From contig CAWCTX010000018.1 of NCBI GenBank assembly GCA_963798505.1, positions 124,001 through 188,000 of the forward strand: 64,000 nucleotides of DNA, given 5' to 3'. The notes under the pieces were generated by a model that was not told where the DNA came from, made no database searches, and saw only the letters and a list, made by a program, of their open reading frames with translations. Shown here one piece after another: positions 1 through 9,300 of this stretch. The position numbers and the translations under genes were made by a program. The DNA is from CAVWSM01 sp963798505 (GTDB lineage Bacteria; Actinomycetota; Actinomycetes; Jiangellales; Jiangellaceae). How positions within the stretch are numbered: the first letter of the stretch is position 1; every line of letters begins with the position of its first letter.

Positions 1-988
1 CGACGTGCAGGACGACATCGAGCGCCGCGGCAAGCTGGCTGTGCAGTGCGGTGCGATCAAGCCCGGCTGCGGTGCCCAGCGCCTCCAAGCGCGCCGGAAC
101 ATCGGCGGACCTGTTGGCATGCAGGGTGCCGCAGCTGCCCTCATGCCCGGTGTTGAGCGCGGCCAGGAGGTCGACCACCTCGCGGCCACGCACCTCGCCG
201 ACGACGATGCGATCGGGTCGCATTCGCAGCGCTTGCCGCACAAGCACGTCAAGGCCCACGGCTCCGGCGCCCTCGATGTTGGGCGGCCGCGCCTCGAGAC
301 GTACGACGTGAGGATGCTGGGGAGACAGCTCGCCCGAATCCTCGACCAGCACGATGCGCTCGGCGGGGTGGGCGAGTGAGAGCAGGGACGAGAGGACCGT
401 GGTCTTGCCCGAACCCGTGCCACCGGTCACGAGGAAGGACAGGCGCGCGGTAAGGACACGTCGCAGCCACTGGGCGGCCTCCGCCTGCGTCCAGCCTAAG
501 GCGACCAGTTGGCTCAGCTCGAACGAGTGACGGGGGGCCAACCGCAGCGAAACCAGCGGCCCCTCGGGTGCGACGGGTGGCAGCACCGCATGGAGCCGGA
601 TGCCGCCGGCCAGTCGCGCGTCGACGTAGGGGCTGGCGTCGTCGAGCCGGCGGCCCGCGGCGGCCGCGAGGCGCTGGGCAAACCGCCGCACCGCGTCGCT
701 CGAGTCGAACGCCAGCGTCGACCGGTGCAAGCCCTGCCCGTCGTCGAACCACACCTCACCTGGGCCGTTGATCATCACATCGGTGACCCCGGGCTGGGCG
801 AGCAGATGCTCGAGCGGCCCGAGGCCAACCATGTCGGCCCGCACGGCCTCGCTCACCCGCAAGAGCTCGTGGTCGCCGACGACGATGCCTTCGGCACGCA
901 AGGCGGCAACGACCCGAGAAGGTGTCGGCCGGTCGCCGGAGCGCGCCAGGACAGCCCGCACCCGGTCGACCGCCTCATCGGTGCTCAC
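1..988 (-). CDS. TadA/CpaF-type secretion ATPase, C-terminus beyond the window
   Basis: This is a type II/IV secretion ATPase of the TadA/CpaF family that would power a Flp/Tad pilus at the inner face of the membrane. About 329 residues are visible. The N-terminal region holds the usual 'DVMINGPGQVWFDDG'-like stretch, the Walker A motif GGTGSGKTT lies near residue 195, and a Walker B segment RPDRIVVGEVRG near residue 245 is followed by GHEGSCGTLHAN. I chose the GTG at 988 because it overlaps the stop of the upstream ssd gene in a GTGA arrangement, which implies translational coupling. The gene is cut by the window edge, so the C-terminus is not seen. The order ssd-tadA matches Rv3660c-Rv3659c of M. 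tuberculosis. Family assignment is secure; pilus function is inferred from family. Confidence 0.9.
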   Translation of the reverse strand, partial: MSTDEAVDRVRAVLARSGDRPTPSRVVAALRAEGIVVGDHELLRVSEAVRADMVGLGPLEHLLAQPGVTDVMINGPGEVWFDDGQGLHRSTLAFDSSDAVRRFAQRLAAAAGRRLDDASPYVDARLAGGIRLHAVLPPVAPEGPLVSLRLAPRHSFELSQLVALGWTQAEAAQWLRRVLTARLSFLVTGGTGSGKTTVLSSLLSLAHPAERIVLVEDSGELSPQHPHVVRLEARPPNIEGAGAVGLDVLVRQALRMRPDRIVVGEVRGREVVDLLAALNTGHEGSCGTLHANRSADVPARLEALGTAAGLDRTALHSQLAAALDVVLHV

Positions 989-2097
989 GCGGCCGCCGAG
1001 CCCGGCACCAGGTCATCGAGGAGCCGGTCGCAGACCCGGTTGAGCCGACCGTGGCCCGAGGCGCCGGGAGGCACTCCCGCGTCGAGATCTCGGGCGAGGC
1101 CAGGCACATGTGGCACCTCGCCGGCACAGTGCAGTGACAGCGCCGACGCAACGGCCTGTGCGCCCAAACCGGACCGGCCGTGCGCGCGCACGACTAGTCG
1201 CACGTCAGCCGCGAACCGCGCGAGCGCTGCGGAGACCACCGACGCAGCCGCCACCGCCCTGACCTCGTCACGGACCAGGAGCACCACGACGTCGCAGAGG
1301 GCCAACACGGAAGTGGCGGCCAGGTCGAGGTGTCGAGGCAGATCGATGACGACCAGGCCAAACCCCCGCCGGCCGCTTTCGACAACCGCGTGGACCGCCT
1401 CCGGTAGTGGGGACGGCGACGGATCGGACCGCCCGTGCGACAACACCCACACCCCGTCGATCTCGGGCAGCGACTCGCGCAGCAGCGACCCGCGCAGCCG
1501 GCCACGCACCGAAACCAGGTCGGGCCAGCGAAGCCCGGGCTCGGCGTCTGCACCCACGACCAGGTCGAGACCGCCGCCCAGCGCGTCGGCATCGACCGCC
1601 AGGGCCGACAGGCCACCCCGTGCCGCCGCACGAGCCAGTGATGCCACCAGCACCGATGCCCCGGAGCCGCCTTGCCCACCGATCACGCCGACGACCGGTG
1701 CAGACGCCCGTGGCTGCGTCGCGTCGGCAAGGATGTCGAGCACTGCCGGCTCTGCCTCCGGAAGCAGCAGCGCGCGCTCGGCCCCGATCGTCACCGCCTG
1801 CTGCCAAACCGACTCGTCCGGCGGATGCAGCCCGACGATCAGCACCCCGGGGCGACGCGGAAACGCGGCCGTCGCCAGCCGGCTCAGCAGATCCTGCCCG
1901 ACAACGACCATCGGCGCCCGCGTCCAACCACGCCGCGCGGCCGCGACGTCGTGCGCCACATCGAGCGTGGCCCCGGCAGCAGCGGCCAGGCGCAGCACCG
2001 CGTCGAGCAGATCGTCGTCACCGGTCACGAGCAGAGCCCGGGCAGAATCCGGTCCCTCCCCGCCACTCTGCGGCCCCAGCGTGCGACCCCTGCGCAT
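985..2097 (-). CDS. ssd: Ssd/CpaE-like MinD-family protein
   Basis: This 370-residue protein belongs to the SIMIBI (MinD/ParA) fold group and resembles the septum-site-determining protein Ssd (Rv3660c) and the pilus-assembly protein CpaE. An N-terminal receiver-like domain (about residues 20-130) precedes the nucleotide-binding domain, which begins VVGVIGGQGGSGAS near residue 135 and contains the switch-like DADALGGGLD. In the deviant Walker A position both lysines are absent (Q and A occupy the places), so ATP hydrolysis may be lost. Its stop codon overlaps the GTG of the TadA-type ATPase downstream, so the two are co-translated. It may localise the Tad machinery or influence septum placement; the sequence alone does not decide. 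Confidence 0.8.
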   Translation of the reverse strand: MRRGRTLGPQSGGEGPDSARALLVTGDDDLLDAVLRLAAAAGATLDVAHDVAAARRGWTRAPMVVVGQDLLSRLATAAFPRRPGVLIVGLHPPDESVWQQAVTIGAERALLLPEAEPAVLDILADATQPRASAPVVGVIGGQGGSGASVLVASLARAAARGGLSALAVDADALGGGLDLVVGADAEPGLRWPDLVSVRGRLRGSLLRESLPEIDGVWVLSHGRSDPSPSPLPEAVHAVVESGRRGFGLVVIDLPRHLDLAATSVLALCDVVVLLVRDEVRAVAAASVVSAALARFAADVRLVVRAHGRSGLGAQAVASALSLHCAGEVPHVPGLARDLDAGVPPGASGHGRLNRVCDRLLDDLVPGSAAA

Positions 2098-2254
2098 TCA
2101 GCCCCCTCGGCGAGACAACTGGTCTTCCAGGTCAGCCCCGAGCGTCCGCCGTACGGCCTGACGCGGACCACCCGCCGAGGACGATCTGTGGACGCCGACC
2201 GCGCATCCGTGTGCCATGTGGACAAGCACGGGGCGGACGTACCCCGACAGCCAG

Positions 2255-2345
2255 ACGGCCCCCGCCGGGGGGGTGGCGGGGGCCGTGGAGCTCGGCCTAG
2301 GGGGGGTGGCCGAACTCAAGCGGCAGGGGGGGTGCCGCTTCTTCA
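2255..2345 (-). ncRNA. 6C small RNA (three hairpins with C-rich loops)
   Basis: On the minus strand three successive stem-loops each carry a run of six or seven cytosines in the loop. The stems are 2318-2325 with 2333-2340 (8 bp, perfect), 2288-2297 with about 2308-2317 (10 bp, one mismatch) and 2255-2266 with 2275-2286 (12 bp, perfect). This is the signature of the actinobacterial 6C RNA motif. The position between ssd and a HAD phosphatase is the same as that of B11/6C in M. tuberculosis, from which I take the strand. The last 12-bp hairpin probably serves as terminator although only a weak U-rich stretch follows. The 340-bp gap 2098-2437 holds nothing else that I recognise. Confidence 0.85.
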
Positions 2346-2437
2346 AGCATGCCCCACATCCGCAGAAAGAAAACAACCGGGCGGATAAATTCCGCTGGGT
2401 AATCGGAGTCTGGCGCCCGCTCCGTGGCGCGGGTCAT

Positions 2438-3280
2438 ATGCTCGGCGGCGTGGATGCATCCGCCTCGGCGACGCCCGCGACCCGCACCGCCGCGTTCTTC
2501 GATCTTGACAAGACGATCATCGCCAAGTCGAGCACGCTGGCGTTCTCGCGCTCGTTCTACCAGGGCGGACTCATCAACAGGCGAGCCGTGCTGCGCAGCG
2601 CGTACGCGCAATTTGTCTATCTTGTCGGGGGCGCCGACCACGACCAGATGGAACGCATGCGCGAATACCTGTCCGGGCTGGTCTCCGGTTGGGACGTCCA
2701 GTCGGTCAAGGACATCGTCGCCGAGACCCTGCACACCATCGTCGACCCGATCGTCTACGACGAGGCCGTCACGCTCCTCGAGGAGCACCATCTCGCCGGC
2801 CGCGACGTTGTCATCGTCAGCTCGTCGGGCGCCGAGGTGGTCGAACCGATCGGCGAGATGCTGGGGGCAGACCGCACCATCGCGACACGCATGGTGATCG
2901 ACGAAGAGGGCCGCTACGACGGCGAGATCGAGTTCTATGCGTACGGGGACCACAAGGCCAAGGCGATCACGGAGCTGGCCCAGGACGAGGGCTACGACCT
3001 GAGCCGGTGCTACGCCTACTCCGACTCGGCGACGGATCTGCCGATGCTGGAGGCGGTTGGCCACCCGTACGCCGTCAACCCCGACCGAGCCCTCCGGCGC
3101 ACCGCCGCCGAGCGGGGCTGGCCGGTGCTGATGTTCTCCAAGCCGGTGGCGCTGCGGCAGCGAGCATCCCTGCGCAGCGCGCCGAAGCCGGCGATCGCTG
3201 CGGCGGCGATCGGCGCAGGTGCGGCCGCCGCAGGCATCGTCTGGTACGCCGCGAAGCGCCGCGGCGGGCGCGACGCCTGA
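2438..3280 (+). CDS. HAD-superfamily IB phosphatase, membrane-anchored
   Basis: A HAD-IB hydrolase related to phosphoserine phosphatase SerB, equivalent in position to Rv3661. Motif I is FFDLDKTII at about residues 20-28, with the nucleophile Asp followed by the acid/base Asp two residues on. Motif II is VIVSSSGAEVV, and motif III is YSDSATDLPML with a conserved Lys (GDHKAKA) between them. The C-terminus has a hydrophobic Ala/Gly-rich helix followed by AKRRGG, which suggests a single membrane anchor with a basic tail. I placed the start at ATG 2438; an in-frame GTG at 2450 is possible, and the open frame extends upstream through the 6C region without a ribosome-binding site. The substrate is unknown. 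Confidence 0.85.
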   Translation: MLGGVDASASATPATRTAAFFDLDKTIIAKSSTLAFSRSFYQGGLINRRAVLRSAYAQFVYLVGGADHDQMERMREYLSGLVSGWDVQSVKDIVAETLHTIVDPIVYDEAVTLLEEHHLAGRDVVIVSSSGAEVVEPIGEMLGADRTIATRMVIDEEGRYDGEIEFYAYGDHKAKAITELAQDEGYDLSRCYAYSDSATDLPMLEAVGHPYAVNPDRALRRTAAERGWPVLMFSKPVALRQRASLRSAPKPAIAAAAIGAGAAAAGIVWYAAKRRGGRDA

Positions 3281-3329
3281 GGCAGCCAATTCGGCCCAAC
3301 AGCGACCCGACGCCGTATACGGTCTGTCC

Positions 3330-4317
3330 GTGCCCGGCGACGAGATTATCGAGCTCGGCCGCAGCAGTCGGCGCTCCGCGCCGCCACCGCGGCCGGTCAC
3401 GCATGACGCTGAGCCGATGCATCTCGACGTTCAGGGCGAGGACGAGCAGGAGCCGCCACCCCGACCGCGGCGCTTCAAGCTCACCCTCGGCGCTGTCGCC
3501 GGCATAGTGACCGGACTGGTCGCCGGTGCCGCAGGGTGGAATGCGGTGGACGACTGGCAGGCAGCGACCACGGCCCGCGGCACGACCAATCTCGTGGCCG
3601 TGCTGTCCGACGCCTCACCATCCCAAGAGTTCGACGGCGTGGTCGACATGGATGCCGTGTCCGCCGGGTGTGACGGTCTTCAACGCGGGCGAGCACCCCA
3701 TCACGGTCGAGGGCATCACCCTGGATGGGTGGGAGCCGACGAACCCCGACCATAAACTCGCTCGCGACATAGACCCAGGCGAGCAAGCCATGCTGCGCAC
3801 CGAGCTCTCCACCGACTGCTCGGTGCCCCAGCCGCGCACGGCACCCGAGGCGGTGCTCGACGTGCGCACCGTCGATGGCACGCAGCGCTCTATCGAAGTC
3901 CCGATCACACAGTGGACAACTCTGACCCAGGCCCGCGAATGGGTCTGCTCAGCGGACTACGGCTACCCCGAGGTGTGGGCCGAGCTCGGCGAGCCGGTCT
4001 GGGCTGAAGGGTCGCTGACGCTCGCCATGCACTTCCAGTCGGGCGGCGAGGTCACGGTCGTGGGGCTGGAGTCGCTCAACCCTGCGTTCACCGTCGAGAC
4101 GACCGAACTGCCGGCCACTACCAGCGATGTGAATGCCCGGAGCATCGAAACGGTCTGGCGGGTTGCCGATTGCGTGCTCGCCCGAGAGTTCGAGCAGTCC
4201 GGCGTCGCGGTGCGGTTGACCCTGGACGACGACACGACGCACGAAGTCGACGTCAGCTACGGCACCGGCTTCGGTTCGCTGGTCCGTCTCGCCGAGCGCA
4301 GCTGCCCAGCACCGTAG
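3330..4317 (+). CDS. Unknown membrane-anchored two-domain protein, copy A (one frame break)
   Basis: I do not recognise the family. The protein begins VPGDEIIELGRSS, has an acidic, Pro-rich cytoplasmic segment of about 55 residues, then one membrane helix (LTLGAVAGIVTGLVAGAAGW) and about 250 extracytoplasmic residues. The outer part reads as two beta-rich, Ig-like modules, the first containing VFNAGEHPITVEGI and the second VVGLESLNPAFTVETTEL. Four cysteines (in TDC, WVCS, ADCV and RSCP) could make disulfides. The frame changes once at about 3664-3668, where removing one G of a GGG run restores AVSAGVTVFNAG. The neighbour at 4363 is a clear paralog with the same architecture. It starts at GTG 3330, 50 bp after the HAD gene. 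Confidence 0.6.
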
Positions 4318-4362
4318 GACGTAGCAATACCCAGGCGCTCCGCACGGGGATACCTTCAAATC

Positions 4363-5333
4363 GTGCCCGGTGAGGAGATCCTGGAGCTCGGCCGCAGCCC
4401 GCGCTCCGAGCCGCCGCGGCGGCCAGCGGGACGCCCCATCGCCGCGGAGCGCATCGACCTGGACGTCCAGGGTCCGGACGAGGAGGAGCCTCCGCCGAAG
4501 CCGCGCAACGTCAAGATCACCCTGGGCGCCGTCGTCGGCGTGGTCTCCGGCATCATCGCCGGCGCTGCCGGGTGGAACGCGATCGACGACTTGCGGGCGG
4601 AGACCGCGGCACGCGGCGCGACCGAGCTCGTGGCCACCGTGACTTTGCCAACACGTCGCGCGACTTCGAAGCCGTGTCCGCCACGTTCAGTGTCTTCAAC
4701 TCCGGCGAGCACCCCGTCACGGTCGAAGGCATCGCCGTGACGTCCTGGAAGCCGCACGATGGTGATCAGGAACTGTCCCGCATCGTCGATCCCGGCGAGA
4801 GCGCGCTGGTCCAGGCCAGCCTCACCACCGACTGCTCGGCGGATCGGCCCCGTACGCAGCCGCAGGCGGTGATAGACGTCCGCACGGTCGACGGAGAGCA
4901 GCGCACAGTCGAAGTCCCGGTCACGCAGTGGGACATGCTCGCCGGAGCACGCGACTGGATATGCTCGAGCGGCCCGGGCTTCAACAGCCTGTGGGCGGAC
5001 CTGCACAGCCCGGAGTTGGGCGAGGGCACGCTCACGCTCGACTTGCAGCTGAACTCGGAGCGCCGCGTCACGGTCGTCGGCCTGGAGTCGTCCAACCGGG
5101 CCTTTTCGGTCGAGACCACCGAGCTCCCGACGCAGACCAGCCGCGACTCCGGCCAGTCGATCGCGACAGTCTGGCGCATCGTCGACTGCGCCGCTGCGCA
5201 AGATTTCGAGCAGCGAGGCGTCTCCATCCGCGTGACCGCCGAGGACGGCACGACTCAGGATGTCGACGTCAGCTATGGCGCCGGCTTCGGGTCCCTGGTG
5301 CGTCTCGCCGAGCGCAGCTGTCCGGCGTCGTGA
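4363..5333 (+). CDS. Unknown membrane-anchored two-domain protein, copy B (one frame break)
   Basis: This is a tandem paralog of the gene at 3330, with matching blocks throughout: VPGEEILELGRS at the start, an acidic Pro-rich segment, one membrane helix (ITLGAVVGVVSGIIAGAAGW), then two beta-rich modules with SGEHPVTVEGIAV and VVGLESSNRAFSVETTEL, and the shared end YGAGFGSLVRLAERSCPAS. All four cysteines of copy A are kept. A single base appears to be missing at about 4640-4645, where restoring it gives ATVDFANTSRDF in one frame. The break is at a different site from that in copy A, which argues against an inherited frameshift. The function is unknown; surface exposure of the C-terminal part is inferred from the topology. 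Confidence 0.6.
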
Positions 5334-5534
5334 CCGACTCGTAATCAATCGTAAAGATCATGGCCGGGCTCTTCCGCCACGCCGACGGCATGTGAAAGAA
5401 AGCAGGTACGGCCCATAGGACCGCGCACGACAGTCGGGCACCCACGCGGCGACCAGCCCATGTACGGGCAGTCGTTCCGGGTCAGCCGGGGCGACAGACA
5501 GGTGCACGCTTTGGTAACCCGAGCTGGCGTGCCA

Positions 5535-5558
5535 GCGGCGCCCCGCAAGGGGCGCCGC
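5535..5558 (+). terminator. GC-rich hairpin with GCAA tetraloop
   Basis: A perfect 10-bp stem (5535-5544 with 5549-5558) closes on a GCAA tetraloop and is followed by ACCTTTGT. It lies 200 bp after the second unknown paralog and 32 bp before the methyltransferase start, so it is best read as the terminator of the upstream genes. I see nothing else convincing in 5334-5534. Confidence 0.55.
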
Positions 5559-5589
5559 ACCTTTGTGCCAGCGCCCTAGAGTGAGCCCC

Positions 5590-6339
5590 GTGGACGAGCG
5601 CACGAAGCGCAAGCGTGCGGCTTCCTTCGACGCGGCCGACGTGGCGGCGGCCTATGCGGCGCGCCCCGACTATCCCGTCGGCGCACTCACATGGCTCGTG
5701 GGCGACGCGCCTCGCGACGTCCTCGACCTGGGCGCCGGCACCGGCAAGCTGACAGCTCAGCTCGTGGCCGCGGGCCACAACGTCACCGCTGTCGATCCGG
5801 CCGGCGAGATGCTCGCCCAGTTGCAGCGCTCCCTGCCACTGCTGCCGGCCCACGTCGGCACGGCCGAGGCGATCCCGCTCCCCGACGCGAGCGTCGACAC
5901 GGTCGTGGTCGCGCAGGCCTTCCACTGGTTCGATCCCGACAAGGCGCTACCAGAGATCACGCGCGTGCTTCGACCAACGGGCCGGATCGGCCTTGTGTGG
6001 AACATCCGGGACGACCGCGACCCATGGGTCACCGAGCTCAACACGATCATCTCGGAGCGTGCCAGCGTCGACCGCGAGTCGGTCGAGTCCGCACACGCAC
6101 TCGAACGGTTTCCCTACCTGGAGGCCTTCGAGCAGCGCACCTACGAGCACGCGCAGCCCGTTGACCGAGCGCTGCTGATGGATCTGATCCGCAGTCGCTC
6201 GTACGCGGCCGTCATGCCGCCCGACCATCGTGCGCGCCTGCTCGCCGACATCGGTGCGTTGTTCGACCGGCACGCTGCCGCGGGGCGGCTCGTGCTGCCG
6301 TACGTGACCTGCTGCTACCGCGCCCGCAAGGTCGGGTGA
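5590..6339 (+). CDS. Class I SAM-dependent methyltransferase
   Basis: A Methyltransf_11-type enzyme of about 249 residues. Motif I (VLDLGAGTGKLTAQL) lies near residue 40, an acidic residue ends the second strand in VTAVDPAGEML, and VVVAQAFHWFDPDKAL follows as motif II with the loop typical of UbiE-like methyltransferases. The end is CCYRARKVG. Two GTG starts fit, 5581 and 5590; I prefer 5590 because the protein then starts DERTKRKRAASFD, the usual family opening. The acceptor substrate cannot be told. The gene stands alone, with a terminator before it and a convergent minus-strand gene after it. Confidence 0.85.
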   Translation: MDERTKRKRAASFDAADVAAAYAARPDYPVGALTWLVGDAPRDVLDLGAGTGKLTAQLVAAGHNVTAVDPAGEMLAQLQRSLPLLPAHVGTAEAIPLPDASVDTVVVAQAFHWFDPDKALPEITRVLRPTGRIGLVWNIRDDRDPWVTELNTIISERASVDRESVESAHALERFPYLEAFEQRTYEHAQPVDRALLMDLIRSRSYAAVMPPDHRARLLADIGALFDRHAAAGRLVLPYVTCCYRARKVG

Positions 6340-6370
6340 CCCTGCGGGCGCGGCAACGAGGTACAGCGAC

Positions 6371-9300
6371 TCAGCTCGCCTGGTGCTCCACCTTGACGTC
6401 GTCGACGAATCCGCGGAACGAGCCCGTCAGGTCGCCGGAGTCGAAGGAGAACACGATCCGGTCGATCTGCTTGTCGGCCGCGACTGCGCCGACGTTGACG
6501 GTGACGGAGTTCCACGTGTCAAACGCGAGGACACCGCCCTGTACGCGCGGGTGGATGGAGTTGCCGTGCTGGTCGACGGCCGCCGTGTCACGTAGGTAGG
6601 TGCCATCAGTGAATAGCACCTCCACCGCGACATGGCGGCTCGTCGGGGTGTCCTGCCCGCCACCCGAGCTCTGCGGCCAGACCGCGTACGACAACGTCGT
6701 CGACGGCTTGACCCAGATGCCGGCACCGTCGAACAGCGCGCTCGTTGCGTGCGCGCCGGTGGTCGCGGCCCGTCCGGAGAACAGCAGCGCGGGTGAGCCG
6801 CCGGCCTCGGACGCGGTGCCGCGGACGGTCTCCATGCCACCGATGCCGCAGCAGAACTCCTCCACGTCGACCGACTCGAGCCGGGCGTTGCCGAACGGCT
6901 GGAGCGTCCCGTCGTCGAACGCCGTCTGCAGGTCGACGCCAGCTCCGTACTGCATCTCTTCGGCCGTCCACGCCTTGACCGTGACCTGGATTGTCTCGGT
7001 GCGTGACGCAGCGCCCTTGGTGGCCGTGCCGGTCAGGGTCGCCGTCGCGTCGGGTTCGCCGAGCGCGGGTCGCCGGACCAGCTTGCCGGCGTCCGTGATG
7101 AGCGCTGGGTCGGAGCTCGTCCAGGTGGCCTGAACGCCATGCAGTGAACCATCCGGGATCGGCAGGTTCTGCGTCACGGCACGTGAGGTCGCCGAGGTTG
7201 AGGCTGTCGAAGTATGCCGCCACCGACTCCTCGTCGGTCAGCGGTGCTGCCGGCTCGGCGAGCAGCTCGATCTCGGCCAGAGCTCCACCACCGCCGGTGA
7301 TCTCGAGCCGGTAGTGAGCGTAGTTCCCGGGTCGTCGATCGAGAACGCCCGCGTCTGCTGGCGCCAGGCGAACGACTGGCCGGACCGCTCGTCGAGCACC
7401 TTCCACCTCTGTCCATCGTGGGAGCCCTTGAGCACCCACGCCGTCGGGTCGGCACCCTCGGTCGCGCTCGACGTCAGCGTGTACTGCTGCGCTTTCGCCG
7501 AGCGTCCCGCGGCAAAGCTGAACTGCGCCCACGGTGCGGTCCCGCTCACCGTCGTCTCTGTCGCCGACGAGTTGTCGAACAGCGCAGCCGCGTTTCCGCC
7601 GCTCGCGGTCGCCGCACCGACACCGAGGCCGGTGGCGTCGCCGATAGGCTGGGCGGCGTCCTTGCCGTCGGTGAGGGACACGGGAACCGAGCCCTTCTTG
7701 GTGCCCCACTTCGTCGGGGTCGGCGACATCTCGAAGTCGAGCACCGCCCCGTTGGCGAGCTTGTGGTGCGAGATGTACGCCTCGTCGTGCTTCTTGCCGT
7801 TGACCTCAGCGACTTGACGTAGACGTTGTCACGGCTGTTGTTGGGTGCGTTGACAACGATCTTCTTGCCGTTGTCGAGCTGGACTGTCGCCTTGGTGAAC
7901 TGCGGGGAGCCGATCACGTAGTACTCACTGCCCATCTGCAGCGGGTAGAGACCGAGCGAGTTCAGCAGGTACCACGCGGACGTCTCGCCGTTGTCCTCGT
8001 CACCTGCGTAGCCCTGGCCGATCTCGCTGCCGACGTACATCCGCGACAGCACCTCTCGCACGATCGCCTGGGTCTTCCACGGCTGTCCCGCGTAGGTGTA
8101 CATGAACGGAATGTGGTGGCTCACCTGGTTGCTGAAGCCCCACTGGCCCATCCGGACGTCCCGCGCCTCGACCATCTCGTGGATGATTCCGCCGTACGAG
8201 CCCGGGAACGTCGCCGTCTCCGGCGTGGCGAAGAAGGTGTCGAGCTTCTCCGCCAGCGCGTCGCGACCGCCGTAGAGGTTGGCCAGGCCCTGCCCGTCGA
8301 ACGGCACGTGGAACGCGAAGTTCCACCCGTCGGTCTCGGTGTAGTCATGGTCATGGCCCCAGACGCGCGGGTCGTACTCCTCCGGCGTCGACTTCCAGGT
8401 GCCGTTTGCGGCGCGTCCCTGGAAGAACCCGACAGCGGGGTCGAACATGTTGACGTAGCCCATTGCTCGGTTGCGGAAGTAGTCCGCCTCCTCGCGGTAG
8501 CGCTCCCGCTCGGCCTTCGGCAACGACTTGTCCTCCGACAGTGAGGTCGCCATGTTGGCGATGCCGAAGTCGTTGATGTAGCCCTCCAGCGCCCATGACA
8601 CGCCCTCGGACACCGCGGACGGCGTCCAGCCGAGGAAGATCGAGTTTTCCATGCCCTTGCGGCCGACGTTGGAGTTCACCGCCGATCCCGGTGGCCGAAC
8701 AGTGGCGTTCTTCACGGCCGCGTCGTACGCCGCCTTGACGTCGAAGTTGCGGATGCCCTTCATGAAGGCGTCGGCGAACGCCACGTCGGAGCTCGTCCCG
8801 GTCATGAGGTTGGCATAGCCGGGGGACGACCAACGCGAGATCCAGCCGCCGTCCTTGTATTGCTGGACGAAGCCGTCCACCAGCTCACCCGCCATGGTCG
8901 GGCTCAGCAACGAGTAGCCCGCCCACGTCGTGCGGTAGGTGTCCCAGAACCCGTTGTTGACATAGACCTTGCCGTCGACGACAGGTGCGCCTGTCTGCGT
9001 CGGACCGCTCGGAGGGGTGTCTGTCGACGACTGCACCGCGTGCTTCCAGACGGGAGCCGGGTTGGTGCCGGTGTTCTCGTGCCCGGAGTTCGGGTAGAGG
9101 AACAGCCGGTAGAGGTTGGAGTAGACCGTCGTCAGCTGGTCGTGGCTGGCACCTTCGACCTTGATGACATCGAGCTTGTCGTCCCAGAGGCGCTGGGCGT
9201 GATCACGAACGGCCTCGAAGGTGTCTCCGGCTCCGATCTCGAGCTCGAGGTTCTTCTTGGCCTGGTCGATGCTGATGAGCGACGTCGCGACGCGCATGGT

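Noticed and set aside
509..2161. A 550-codon plus-strand frame opposite ssd and the TadA-type gene
   Set aside because: The sequence is Ser/Arg/Pro low complexity and lies fully antisense to two genes with clear motifs.
5345..5612. Two minus-strand frames (71 and 84 codons) in the gap before the methyltransferase
   Set aside because: No start signal, no recognisable pattern, and they overlap the GC-rich terminator hairpin.
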